Assembly: GCF_002127585.1 (NCBI RefSeq)
Contig: NZ_NEGZ01000015.1
Span: 23,840-87,839, forward strand
Reading direction: 5' to 3'
Length of the DNA: 64,000 bases
Origin: Janthinobacterium sp. GW458P
GTDB lineage: Bacteria > Pseudomonadota > Gammaproteobacteria > Burkholderiales > Burkholderiaceae_D
Made by a program: the position numbers and the translations under genes. Each line of letters starts with the position of its first letter. Positions within the stretch are counted from its first letter, which is position 1. Of this stretch, positions 53,996 to 63,008 are shown in pieces. The notes beneath the pieces were generated by a model, which was not told where the DNA came from, did not search any database, and was given only the letters and a program-made list of their open reading frames with translations.

Positions 53996-54009
53996 AGCGT
54001 CGCCTGTTG
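53978..54009 (+). promoter_or_regulatory. Candidate flagellar sigma-factor promoter, flgK
   Basis: CTTAA (53978-53982), 15 bases, then CGTCGCCTGTTG (53998-54009), 67 bp before the ATG. It begins inside the last codons of flgJ. Same spacing as the two flagellin sites. Confidence 0.5.
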
Positions 54010-54076
54010 TAGCTAACAACGATACCAGGCCTGTCCTCCGGCACGCGCCCCACTCTTCACGAAAGAAACTTGCCCA

Positions 54077-55438
54077 ATGAGCATCATCAGCAATGCATTG
54101 TCAGGCAGCATCGCCGCCCAGGCCGCCCTCACCGCCGCCAGCCAGAACATCGCCAACCTGCAAACGGCGGGCTATACGCGCCAGGGCGTGCTGCTGTCCT
54201 CGCTTGGCGCCGGCATAGGCGTGCGTTCGGCCGGCAATGGCGTGGAAGTGTCCGCCCTGCTGCGCTTTGCCGATGCCTACAAGAGCCAGCAAATGTGGCG
54301 GGCCGCGTCCGACCAGGGCGCCCGTTCGCAGACTCAGCCTTACCTGACGCAGCTCGAACGCGTGATGGGCGACGATGCGTCGAGCATCAGCAACGGCATC
54401 GACGGCTTTTTCGCCGCCCTCAACGCGGCCGCCGTCGATCCGACGTCGACACCGCTGCGCCAGCAGATCATCACCTCCGCCGACGCCATGTCGCAGCGCT
54501 TCAACAGCATCAGCACCGTCATGAGCAACCAGTTGCTGTCGGTGCAGCAGCAACGCGCAGCGATCGTGCCGCAAGCCAATACTACGCTGCAAAATATCGC
54601 CGCGCTGAACCAGCGCATCAGCACCTCCACGGCATCGGGCACGAATGTGTCGTCGCTGATGGATGCGCGTGACCAGCTGATCGACGGCCTGGCCTTGCAA
54701 ATGGGCATCGAAGTCCTCGACCAGCCGGACGGCTCGCGCAATGTCGCGCTGAAATCGGGCCAGCCGCTGGTCATCGGCAGCATGGCCGGCACGCTGAGCA
54801 GCGCCATGACGAACACCGGTGAACAGACGCTGAGCCTGGATTTTGCCAAGTCGTCGTATACCCTCGATATGGTCGCCATCGGCGGCCAGATGGGCGGCCT
54901 GGGCGAATTCGAGAAAAATACCCTGAAACCGCTGCAGCAGTCGGTACAGGACATGGCCAGCCAGTTGGCTGCCAACGTCAACGCGCAACTGGCCCTGGGC
55001 AAGACCATGGCCGGCGCGGCGGGCGGCCCTCTGCTCGTCTACGCGAATAACAAGCTGAGCATCACCGCCGGCTTCAATGCCAAGGATCTGGCCCTGTCTC
55101 TGACGGGCGCGGCCGGCGACAGCGGCAACTTGCAGAAATTGATCGATATCAAGAATCAGCCGGTCACGGTGAACTGGGTCGGTTCAGTCCTGCTGAGCGA
55201 CGCGGACACGCAGCTGGTCGGCAAGCTGGGCATCTACAGCCAGCAGAACCAGGCTTTGCTGAAGACGGCCAATACGGTGCGCGCGCAAGCGATCGACGAC
55301 TGGAAATCCACCAGCGGCGTGAACAAGGACGAGGAAGCGATGAACCTGGTCGAATTCCAGAATATGTACCAGGCAAACATGAAGGTCATTTCCGTCGCGA
55401 ACACCTTGTTTGATGCCACTTTGGCAATGATGGGTTAA
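54077..55438 (+). CDS. flgK: Flagellar hook-associated protein FlgK
   Basis: 453 residues. N-terminal NALSGSIAAQAALTAASQNI and NLQTAGYTRQGVLL and C-terminal GVNKDEEAMNLVEFQNMYQ match HAP1. It joins hook and filament. It has its own candidate late promoter despite lying in the flgB-flgL row, which fits the usual late expression of hook-associated proteins. Confidence 0.95.
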   Translation: MSIISNALSGSIAAQAALTAASQNIANLQTAGYTRQGVLLSSLGAGIGVRSAGNGVEVSALLRFADAYKSQQMWRAASDQGARSQTQPYLTQLERVMGDDASSISNGIDGFFAALNAAAVDPTSTPLRQQIITSADAMSQRFNSISTVMSNQLLSVQQQRAAIVPQANTTLQNIAALNQRISTSTASGTNVSSLMDARDQLIDGLALQMGIEVLDQPDGSRNVALKSGQPLVIGSMAGTLSSAMTNTGEQTLSLDFAKSSYTLDMVAIGGQMGGLGEFEKNTLKPLQQSVQDMASQLAANVNAQLALGKTMAGAAGGPLLVYANNKLSITAGFNAKDLALSLTGAAGDSGNLQKLIDIKNQPVTVNWVGSVLLSDADTQLVGKLGIYSQQNQALLKTANTVRAQAIDDWKSTSGVNKDEEAMNLVEFQNMYQANMKVISVANTLFDATLAMMG

Positions 55439-55448
55439 GGAGAAGATC

Positions 55449-56360
55449 ATGCGTGTCGCCACCAGCCAGTACCAATCGCTGATCAATATTTCGCTTCAGC
55501 AAAATCAGGAGCGCATCAATTACGTGACCCAGCAGATGGCGTCGGGCTTGCGCATCCAGTTGCCGTCGGACGACCCGATCGGCAATGTGCGCATTTCGCG
55601 CCTGACGCGCGAGCAAGCCATGGTCAAGCAGTACCAGGACAATATCGCCACCGTGAAAGTGCGCCTGCTGAAGAACGAGAACTATCTGTCGAGCATGGTC
55701 ACCGACATGGGCCAGGCGCGCGACCTGCTGGTCTGGGCCGCCGACGGCGGCAATGCGCCCGACGACCTGAATGCGATGACGCAATCGCTGACCGCCATGC
55801 GCGACAGCGTGCTGTACACGGCCAACCTGAAGGACCAGGAAGGCCGCTTCATGTTTTCAGGCACGGATACCGACAAGCCGGCCATCGCCTTCAATTCCGC
55901 TGCGCCCGCCGGCTCGCGCTACAGCTATAACGGCAACACGGCCACGCAGACCGTGGTCGTGGGCAATGGCGTGACGCAGGCCGCCAACGTCGATGTCAGC
56001 AAGCTGGAGGTCTGGCTGAACAAGATCGACCAGGCCATCGATACGCTGAGCAAGCCCGGCGTGAGCCCCAACGATCCGGCCGTGCGCACCGTGGTTGGCG
56101 CCGCGCTCGATGGCACCGATGATGGCATGGACTTGCTTTCTGGCAAGATCGCCATCTTCGGCGGCGCGCAGAACATCCTCAGCACGCTCTCCGGCAATCT
56201 GGGCAATGTGTCGCTGTCGAACGACATGGCCTTGTCCGATTTGAAGAAAACCGACATGGGCGCGGCCGCTCTTGAACTGACCGGCTACCAGACGGCCATG
56301 CAGGCCACGTACAAGGCCTATGCCAAGGTTGGCACCATTTCCCTGTTTGATCTTCTCTGA
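55449..56360 (+). CDS. flgL: Flagellar hook-associated protein FlgL
   Basis: 303 residues. Flagellin-like ends: VATSQYQSLINISLQQNQER and SGLRIQLPSDDPIGNVRIS at the N-terminus, LKKTDMGAAALELTGYQTAM at the C-terminus. HAP3, distal junction protein. AAGGAG precedes the ATG, 10 bp after flgK. Confidence 0.95.
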   Translation: MRVATSQYQSLINISLQQNQERINYVTQQMASGLRIQLPSDDPIGNVRISRLTREQAMVKQYQDNIATVKVRLLKNENYLSSMVTDMGQARDLLVWAADGGNAPDDLNAMTQSLTAMRDSVLYTANLKDQEGRFMFSGTDTDKPAIAFNSAAPAGSRYSYNGNTATQTVVVGNGVTQAANVDVSKLEVWLNKIDQAIDTLSKPGVSPNDPAVRTVVGAALDGTDDGMDLLSGKIAIFGGAQNILSTLSGNLGNVSLSNDMALSDLKKTDMGAAALELTGYQTAMQATYKAYAKVGTISLFDLL

Positions 56361-56365
56361 CCATC

Positions 56366-57409
56366 ATGCAAATCGCTCAGACCTCCTCCTCTTCCGGCGT
56401 CAATGCCAAAGGCGCCGGCACCGCCCGCGTCGTCGATGACGCGTCCCCCGCCGTCAGCGGCAGCGCCAGCGCGCGCAGCGAGGCGCCGGCAGCGAGGAGT
56501 TCGACGGCGAGCCTGAAGCGCGGCCTGAGCAACTGGGATCACCAGTTGCAGGGGGAAATTTCCAACGCGCAGCAAACACTCGATTACCTGGAGCGCAGCA
56601 GCAGCCAGCTGCAGGCGCTGAAAAGCGAGCTGGCGGCCAAGCTGGCCGCGCGCCAAGGCCGCGAGGGACAGGTCGAAGCCAGGGTGCGCCAGTTCAGCAA
56701 TACCTGGCGCCAGCGCGCCAGCGCCTCGGGCGGCACGCTGGACTCGCAGCTGAGCTACACCAGCCCGCGGCCGGCACAGCAGAACTTCAGCATCCGCGGC
56801 CTGACCATGGCCAGCCTGCAGGAAGGACCGCAGGAAGTGCTGGCCTTCTCCGTGGGCGGCGCGAACCAGGCCTTGCGTTCGGTCAATATCGAACCGGGTC
56901 TGAGCGAGAGCGAAATCGTGTCCCGCTTCGACCGTGCACTGATGCCATCCGGTATCGGCGTCAAGCTGGGCGAGAATGGCGAGCTGGTGTTCAGCACGTC
57001 GGAAGCGTCGTGGGCCAATGTGCGCGACAGCCTGTCCGTGCGCGGCAGCGGCATCCGCTATCCGACCGGCCAGATGAGCCGCGTGCGCACCGATGCGGAA
57101 CCGGCCGCCATCGCGCCGGAAGAATGGAATACCGGCGACGTGGAAGCCCTGCGCGCCACCTTGCAGCAAGTGGTGCAGGCGCTGGCGCAGCTGCAGGCGG
57201 CGCGCAGCTCCGTCAGCCTGGCCCTGGCGCAAGCCACGGGCCGCGTGGCCCGCGCGCAACCGGTGCAAGTGAGCGTCAGCATGGATACGCTGGCGGAAAA
57301 CTTCACAGAAAAGGCCAGCCAGCCCGGCTATGAATCGTTGCTGGCGATCAGTTCGGCATTGGTCGGCATCAGCCGCGAGCGCGTCGTCGCCCTGCTGGGC
57401 CTGGACTGA
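56366..57409 (+). CDS. Putative flagellar hook- or filament-associated protein (LafW position)
   Basis: 347 residues, not a standard flagellar gene. It begins 5 bp after flgL, so it is part of the same operon. A low-complexity Ser/Ala N-terminus is followed by a helical zone (LQGEISNAQQTLDYLERSSS), a beta-rich middle (VNIEPGLSESEIVSRF, VKLGENGELVFSTSEASW) resembling the Hook-IN/flagellin-IN repeat of FliD, and a helical C-terminus (ALRATLQQVVQALAQLQAAR). In Flag-2 loci, this place after flgL is held by lafW, described as a hook-associated protein. That equivalence is inference by position plus the Hook-IN-like piece. Confidence 0.6.
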   Translation: MQIAQTSSSSGVNAKGAGTARVVDDASPAVSGSASARSEAPAARSSTASLKRGLSNWDHQLQGEISNAQQTLDYLERSSSQLQALKSELAAKLAARQGREGQVEARVRQFSNTWRQRASASGGTLDSQLSYTSPRPAQQNFSIRGLTMASLQEGPQEVLAFSVGGANQALRSVNIEPGLSESEIVSRFDRALMPSGIGVKLGENGELVFSTSEASWANVRDSLSVRGSGIRYPTGQMSRVRTDAEPAAIAPEEWNTGDVEALRATLQQVVQALAQLQAARSSVSLALAQATGRVARAQPVQVSVSMDTLAENFTEKASQPGYESLLAISSALVGISRERVVALLGLD

Positions 57410-57418
57410 CTCCCTGCC

Positions 57419-57446
57419 GCCGCGTGCGCCGCCTTGGCCACGCGGC
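57419..57446 (+). terminator. Possible hairpin terminator after the flagellar operon
   Basis: Perfect 8-bp stem gccgcgtg / cacgcggc with a 12-base loop. A run of A and T (aataaatt) follows, but no T-tract, so a true rho-independent terminator is uncertain. Confidence 0.35.
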
Positions 57447-57558
57447 AATAAATTGACACGCCCCCTAGCCCAGGACCGTGGAAATCCGTAAGATGCAGCG
57501 GTCGCTGACGCTTTCACCAGGACGCCAGCGCATTCCGTCATCCACCTCCGGAGTTCCC

Positions 57559-58659
57559 TTGATAAAAACCGCCGCCCGGCTGATCAGCTACGCCCTGCTG
57601 GGCAAATCCGACAAGCAGCCCCTCGATATCGCCAAGGTGCGCAAGGTATTGATTTTGCGCAATGATAAGATCGGCGACATGATCGTCACCACGCCGTTGC
57701 TGCGCGAGCTGAAGAAAAACTACCCGCACTGGCAAATCGACGTGGCCGCCAGCAGCGCCAACCGCGCCGTGCTGGCCGACAATCCGCATGTCAACGACAT
57801 CATCATCTGGGACAAGCAGCCGCTGCTGCGCGACTTGCGCAGCACCATCGCCGACCTGCGCCGGCGCCGCTACGACGTCATCTTCAACCCCTACAACCGC
57901 TTTTCGATTCCCTTGCTGTTGCGCATCAAATGGCTGGGCGCGCGCTATCTGACGGGCTTCGCCATTCCCAAGTACGGCAGCTCGACGGCCAAACTGGGCA
58001 TGTTCGACCACACGGTGCCGTGCGACCGCAGCCGCCATATCCTGCACAGCTTCTTCGCCACGTTCGCGCAGTTCGGCTTGCGCGATATCGACATGCGCTA
58101 CGAACTGTTCGGCGTGGACGCCCACGCGGCGCGGGTTGACGCGGCCTGCGACGCCCTGCTGCGCGACTATGCGGGATTGTTTTGCCTCAATTTTCAAGGC
58201 AGCAATGCGCAGCGCACGGTCAGCGTGGCCGATGCCCGGCGCTGCTGCGCCGCCCTGGCGGCGCGCTATCCGCGCCATGCGCTGCTGGTGATCGCCGCGC
58301 CGGGCACCGAGGCGCGCGCGGCCGAGATCGTGGACGGCGCCGGCCACGCCAATGTGATGCTGGCGCCGCCCACCGGCCACGTCCTGGAGCTGGCGGCCCT
58401 GATACGGCGCTGCGAACTGGTGCTCTCGCCCGACACGTCGGTGATCCACCTGGCGTCCGTGTATGACAAGAAAATCGTCGGCTACTACATCCGTACCGAC
58501 AACTACCGCTGGTTTTATCCGGCCAGCCGCCACTACCGCGTCATGGTGGCGCCCGGCCTGACCCTGGAAACGGTCAGCGCGGACGCCACCCTGGCTGCCG
58601 TCGACGAGCTGATGGCCGGCGATACGCCGCTGCAAGCGACCGTTCAAGCAGCGGGCTGA
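57559..58659 (+). CDS. Glycosyltransferase family 9 (heptosyltransferase-like) protein
   Basis: 366 residues if started at TTG 57559, which has CCGGAG five bases ahead; the frame is open to 57478 (GTG). GT9 marks: VLILRNDKIGDMIVTTPLLR (N-terminal acceptor side), and SPDTSVIHLASVYDKKIVGY (C-terminal donor site). GT9 enzymes add ADP-heptose to the LPS core. Placed right after the flagellar locus, it might instead serve flagellar or surface glycan synthesis, but nothing in the sequence decides this. Confidence 0.83.
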   Translation: MIKTAARLISYALLGKSDKQPLDIAKVRKVLILRNDKIGDMIVTTPLLRELKKNYPHWQIDVAASSANRAVLADNPHVNDIIIWDKQPLLRDLRSTIADLRRRRYDVIFNPYNRFSIPLLLRIKWLGARYLTGFAIPKYGSSTAKLGMFDHTVPCDRSRHILHSFFATFAQFGLRDIDMRYELFGVDAHAARVDAACDALLRDYAGLFCLNFQGSNAQRTVSVADARRCCAALAARYPRHALLVIAAPGTEARAAEIVDGAGHANVMLAPPTGHVLELAALIRRCELVLSPDTSVIHLASVYDKKIVGYYIRTDNYRWFYPASRHYRVMVAPGLTLETVSADATLAAVDELMAGDTPLQATVQAAG

Positions 58660-60812
58660 GCGGCTACCAGGGCCGCGAACTGCCCTGCCGGCAAGGCCCG
58701 GGAAAACACATGGCCCTGCGCATAATCGCAGCCGGCGGCCCGCAGCAAGTCGCGCTGCGTGGCCGTCTCCACGCCCTCCGCCACCACCTTCAGGCCCAGG
58801 CCCTGCGCCAGCGTGATGATGGCCACGCACATGGCCAGGTCCGCTTCGCCATGGCCCAGTTCCCGCACCAGCGAGGGATCGAGCTTGAGCACGTCGATAT
58901 CGCCCCGCTTCAGGCATGCCAGCGAGGCGTTGCCGGCGCCAAAGTCGTCGAGCGCCAGCGCCAGGCCCATGCCGCGCAGCTGCCGCAGCCGCTCGCCCAC
59001 CTGGCGGGCATCGTCGAGCAGCACGCCTTCGGCCATCTCGATGGCGATGGCGCCCGGCGCCAGGCCCGCCCGCGCCAGGGTCTCGCCCCAGCCCTCGTAG
59101 CAGGCGGCGTCGCAGTGAAATTCCAGCGCCGACTTGTTGATGCTGATCTGGAAGGCGGCGCCATACTCGGCTTGCCACTGCTGCGCCTGGCGCACGGCCT
59201 GGCGAAACACCCAGTCGCCGATATCGGTGATCAAGCCGTTGGCTTCCGCAAAGGCGATGAAATCGGCGGGACACAGCAGGCCGCGCTGCGGATGGCGCCA
59301 GCGCAGCAGCGCTTCGGCCCGCTCGATGCCGCCGCCCTGCAGCCCGATGATGGGCTGGTAATGCAATTCGAACTGATTTTGTTCCAGCGCAAGGCGCATT
59401 TCGCGCACCGTGCTGCGGCGCAGTTCTGCCGCCTGCTGCATGGCCGGCGTGAAGTAGCTGTAGCGGTTGCGCCCCGCGCTCTTGGCCGCATACATGGCCT
59501 GGTCGGCGTGGCGCAGCAAGGTGGCCGTCGCCTCGGCATCGGCCGGATACAGGGCCACGCCCACGCTGGCCGAGATCTGCGCGCTGTCGCCGTCAAGCGT
59601 GAATGGCGCGGCCAGCGCCGCCACCAGCTCCTGCAGCACCCGTTCGATGCCGCCCGGCTGCGCCACGCCGGCCAGGATGACGGTGAATTCATCGCCGCCC
59701 AGGCGCGCCACCGTGTCGGTCACGCGCACGCGCTCGCTGATGCGCCGCGCCGCCTGGCGCAGCAGCATGTCGCCCTTGGCGTGACCGAGGCGGTCGTTGA
59801 CTTGCTTGAAATGGTCGAGATCGATGAACAGCAGGGCCAGGCTTTTGCCGTCGCGCCTGGCGCGCCGCGCCTCGTTGTGCAGGCGGTCGAGAAACATGTG
59901 GCGGTTCGGCAAGCCCGTCAGCTGGTCGACGTTGGCTTGCCGCCAGATGCGCTCGGACGCGATGCGCTGCGCCGTGATGTCGCTCACCAGCGCCAGCGCG
60001 CCCAGGTAGCCGCCGCTGGCATCGAAGATGGGATTGGTGGCCAGGGTGGCCCATAGGGCGCTGCCGTCGCGGCGCAGGAATTTGAATTCATGGCGTTCGG
60101 CGATGCCTTCCTCGCGCCGCGCGATATTGCGCTCGAGGATGGCGCGCCCCTCCTCGTCCATGAAGGAGGCCAGCGGCTGGCCCAGCATCTCCTCGATCTG
60201 GAAACCCAGCATGTGCGCCATCTTCGGGTTGACAAAGCTGGTCAGCGCCTGCGCATCGATTTCCCAGATGCCCTCTTCGGCACTGTGCACGATGCGCCGG
60301 AAGCGCTCCTCGCTGCGTTCGAGCGCGGCCAGCCTGCCTTCGGCCTGCTCGAGCACCAGGCGCAGCGCCTGGCCGCCGGGATCGGCGCTGCCAAGCAGAC
60401 TCATCGGTAAACAGGGTTCCGGCGCACCCGGACGCAGCCTGATCTGCAGCTGGATGCGTTCCGGTTCGCTGCTGTTGAGCACGCCCTGCACGAACTGCTC
60501 GTAATCGTGGCCGAAGGCTTCGTGCACGTAGGCGCGGAACAGCACGTGGCCGGGCCGCTCGCGCTGCAGGCCGAACAGCTCGGCGGCCACGAGGTTCATT
60601 TGCAGGATCACGCCGTCGAGGCCCAGCACGAAATAGGCGACGGGCGCCAGCAGGTACAAATCGTTGAAATACGCCTGTTCGCGCTCGGCCTTCACCCGCT
60701 CCGGGCTGAAGACGCCATCGTCGAGCAAGGGCGCGGCCGGCCACGCCACGGGGTCGTAGCCACGCAGGGAAGAGGAATCCGGAGCAGAGACCGCATGCGG
60801 CGTAATGTCCAT
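58644..60812 (-). CDS. PAS-GGDEF-EAL cyclic-di-GMP signalling protein
   Basis: 722 residues from ATG at 60812 (AAGGA ahead). Two PAS regions (about 45-150 and 175-285: WEIDAQALTSFVNPKMAHML, LGFQIEEMLGQPLASFMDEE), then GGDEF (motif GGDEF at 372-376, intact) and EAL (motif EALLRW near 499, with downstream DDFGAGNASLACLKRGDID). Both halves look catalytically complete. No membrane helices, so cytoplasmic. Its neighbours are a GT9 gene and the flagellar locus, so motility control by c-di-GMP is plausible. Confidence 0.9.
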   Translation of the reverse strand: MDITPHAVSAPDSSSLRGYDPVAWPAAPLLDDGVFSPERVKAEREQAYFNDLYLLAPVAYFVLGLDGVILQMNLVAAELFGLQRERPGHVLFRAYVHEAFGHDYEQFVQGVLNSSEPERIQLQIRLRPGAPEPCLPMSLLGSADPGGQALRLVLEQAEGRLAALERSEERFRRIVHSAEEGIWEIDAQALTSFVNPKMAHMLGFQIEEMLGQPLASFMDEEGRAILERNIARREEGIAERHEFKFLRRDGSALWATLATNPIFDASGGYLGALALVSDITAQRIASERIWRQANVDQLTGLPNRHMFLDRLHNEARRARRDGKSLALLFIDLDHFKQVNDRLGHAKGDMLLRQAARRISERVRVTDTVARLGGDEFTVILAGVAQPGGIERVLQELVAALAAPFTLDGDSAQISASVGVALYPADAEATATLLRHADQAMYAAKSAGRNRYSYFTPAMQQAAELRRSTVREMRLALEQNQFELHYQPIIGLQGGGIERAEALLRWRHPQRGLLCPADFIAFAEANGLITDIGDWVFRQAVRQAQQWQAEYGAAFQISINKSALEFHCDAACYEGWGETLARAGLAPGAIAIEMAEGVLLDDARQVGERLRQLRGMGLALALDDFGAGNASLACLKRGDIDVLKLDPSLVRELGHGEADLAMCVAIITLAQGLGLKVVAEGVETATQRDLLRAAGCDYAQGHVFSRALPAGQFAALVAAQPAA

Positions 60813-60930
60813 GGCTATCCTTTGCACCACCGCCCAGACAGTCTGGCGGATGCTGTCCCGAGACTAGCATGCGCAAGGCGCAGTGTCGAGCCACGCACGC
60901 CCGCCCGCACGTTTTACAACAGGGCCGGCC

Positions 60931-61383
60931 TCAGCGTCCCATGCCGCGCCGGCGCAGGCCGAAATCGTGTCCCACCACCAGCAGGGTGCTGGCGACCAGG
61001 CTGGACAGGCCCACTATGAGCTGGATCAATTTATCGTCAGGCAAGATCCACAGCGATGACGCCGGCGTCTCGCAGCCCGTGGCCGCGCTGATCAGGGGCG
61101 ACACCCAGGCCGCGTCCGGCGTCACGTCGAGCACGACGGCGCCGTCGGCGCTCGTCTGCATATAGATGTCGCCCCCTTCGGCCAGGGTAAAGCAGATGCC
61201 CACGCCCGTTTCCGTGGCGCGGATATTGTCCTGCATGCTGCGGTTATGTTCCTCGATCCACACTTCCACGTCGTATGGCGTTTCCAGGTGCTCCCACGGG
61301 CGGGGGCGGAAACGCGGACGTTCGTCCGCGCTGGCGGGAGAATCCGCGATATCGGGATTGTTGCTGTCTGCTGCGCCTTGCAT
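60931..61383 (-). CDS. Hypothetical membrane-anchored protein
   Basis: 150 residues from ATG at 61383 (AAAGG ahead); the open frame runs on to 61518, but the extra residues look random. The N-terminal part is charged and polar; DVEVWIEEHNRSMQDNI is followed by ETGVGICFTLAEGGDIYM. A single membrane helix near the C-terminus (LIQLIVGLSSLVASTLLVV) ends in a basic tail (GLRRRGMGR). I do not recognise the family. It is divergent from the PACE-type gene. Confidence 0.6.
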   Translation of the reverse strand: MQGAADSNNPDIADSPASADERPRFRPRPWEHLETPYDVEVWIEEHNRSMQDNIRATETGVGICFTLAEGGDIYMQTSADGAVVLDVTPDAAWVSPLISAATGCETPASSLWILPDDKLIQLIVGLSSLVASTLLVVGHDFGLRRRGMGR

Positions 61384-61577
61384 GCTCGTTGACCTTTTCT
61401 GCGGTGATGTTCTGCGGTGATGCGCGGGAGCGTTCGCCCGCCAGCCGCCATTATCCCCCGTTCGCGGCGCGCAGGGTATTCCCACAGCGAATCCATCAGA
61501 AAAACTGACAGCTATCAACTTTTAACATCAACATGTCTGACTTAAAATACGCGCCATCTCTTCTTTACAGGTTTTAC

Positions 61578-62057
61578 ATGCAAGGCATCAAACGCAAAAT
61601 CGTCTACGTCACGGCCTTTGAAATCATCGGCATGGCCATTTCCACACTCTGGCTGACCCTGCTTTCGGGTGAATCGCCCACCAGCACGGGCCCGCTGGCG
61701 ATCATGATCACCACCATCGCCGTGATCTGGAACCTGCTCTACAACACGGCCTTCGAATACTGGGAAATCCGCCAGGTGTCGCGCACGCGCACCGTCTGGC
61801 GCCGCATCCTGCATGCGATCGGCTTCCAGATCACGCTCGTCATCTACCTGATTCCGCTGATCGCCTGGTGGCTCAACATCAGCCTGTGGGAGGCCTTCGT
61901 GCTCGATTTCGCGCTGATGCTGATCATCCCGTGCTACAGCTTCATCTTCAATTACTTCTTCGACGGCCTGTTCGGCGTGCCCCTGTCGGCGCAGCAGCCG
62001 AAGGAAGCAGCGCCCGCTACTCAGGGCGCGAGAGTTTCCGACGCGGTCAGCAACTGA
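61578..62057 (+). CDS. PACE family efflux transporter (AceI-like)
   Basis: 159 residues from ATG at 61578; ATG at 61533 would add 15 residues. Four membrane helices in two bacterial-transmembrane-pair repeats, with the family marks KRKIVYVTAFEIIGMAIS and FEYWEIRQ in the first and RILHAIGFQITLVIYLIPL and FNYFFDGLFGVPLS in the second. AceI-type pumps export biocides such as chlorhexidine, or polyamines. Its end overlaps the LysR gene by 37 bp, tail to tail. Confidence 0.88.
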   Translation: MQGIKRKIVYVTAFEIIGMAISTLWLTLLSGESPTSTGPLAIMITTIAVIWNLLYNTAFEYWEIRQVSRTRTVWRRILHAIGFQITLVIYLIPLIAWWLNISLWEAFVLDFALMLIIPCYSFIFNYFFDGLFGVPLSAQQPKEAAPATQGARVSDAVSN

Positions 62058-62914
62058 AGAAAGGACCGCGCCGCCATGCCCAGCGGCCGGTCCTTCATCC
62101 ACACGAGGTGGATGGGCACGACCAGGCCATTGCCCGTGTTCTTGAAGGCCACGCAGCGCACCCTGCCCGCCGCCAGAGAATGGGCGATGGCCGAGGCGGC
62201 GAAATTGCCCCAGCCCAGCCCCGCCTCGACCATGGACAGCGCCATCGGCAGGCTGTCCGTGCGCCAGTAGGACAGTCCCACGACGGGACGCGCATCGGCC
62301 AGGTCGAGTTCCCGGCTGGCAACGATGATCTGGCGCAAATTGACCAGTTCCTCGATGTACACGGGCTGTCCCGCCGCGCTCGGTGGATGCTGCGTGGAAA
62401 TAATCGCCAGCAAGGCGTCGCTGCCCACCAGCTGGAACTGTTCCTCGTGATTGATGCGCCCGCCGGCAAACGCCATGCAGGCGCTGATGCGGCCCCGGTG
62501 CAGCATGTCGAGCACGTCATCCTGCGGCGCCGTCAGCACTTCGATGTCGAGCAGCGGATGGCGCTGCGACAGGGCCTGCACGGCGGCAAGAAAAGGCGCA
62601 TGGTCGAGTTCGGCCGCAATGCCCAGAGAAATGCGGCTTTCCAGCCCCTGCGACAATTGCTGCGCATGCAGGTGCAGCTGCTTGAGCTGCTCGGCAATCA
62701 GGCGCGCGTGGGGAATCAGGGCCGTGGCGGCCGGCGTGGGCACGGCTTCGCGCGCGCCGCGGTCGAACAGCACGATGCCCAGTTCCGCCTCGATGCTGGC
62801 AATGGCCATGCTGACGGCCGACGGCGCCCGCCGCAGGGCGCGCGCGGCGGCCGAGAACGAGCCGCCGTCGACGACGGCCAGGAACAGTTCGATGTTATGG
62901 CTGGACAGTTTCAT
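62021..62914 (-). CDS. LysR-family transcriptional regulator
   Basis: 297 residues from ATG at 62914, where the standard LysR N-terminus begins (MKLSSHNIELFLAVVDGGSF, SAAARALRRAPSAVSMAIAS). The frame extends to 63010 without a sensible sequence. The C-terminal effector-binding domain follows (SLGIAAELDHAPFLAAV). Targets unknown; it is convergent with the PACE gene and divergent from the DUF3460 gene, the usual setting for regulating one or the other. Confidence 0.88.
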   Translation of the reverse strand: MKLSSHNIELFLAVVDGGSFSAAARALRRAPSAVSMAIASIEAELGIVLFDRGAREAVPTPAATALIPHARLIAEQLKQLHLHAQQLSQGLESRISLGIAAELDHAPFLAAVQALSQRHPLLDIEVLTAPQDDVLDMLHRGRISACMAFAGGRINHEEQFQLVGSDALLAIISTQHPPSAAGQPVYIEELVNLRQIIVASRELDLADARPVVGLSYWRTDSLPMALSMVEAGLGWGNFAASAIAHSLAAGRVRCVAFKNTGNGLVVPIHLVWMKDRPLGMAARSFLQLLTASETLAP

Positions 62915-63008
62915 GGGAAACGGAAAGAGGAAGCTGAAAGCGGGAAATGGGCGGCACGTTTCTGCCGCCAGCGATAAAATGGCAGAAATCTCGATAGCAG
63001 GAGGGGCC

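Noticed and set aside
57480..57508. GGTCGCT upstream of the GT9 gene as a fifth late-promoter site.
   Set aside because: The bases at the required 15-base spacing are GGAAA, which do not match the YTTAA box.
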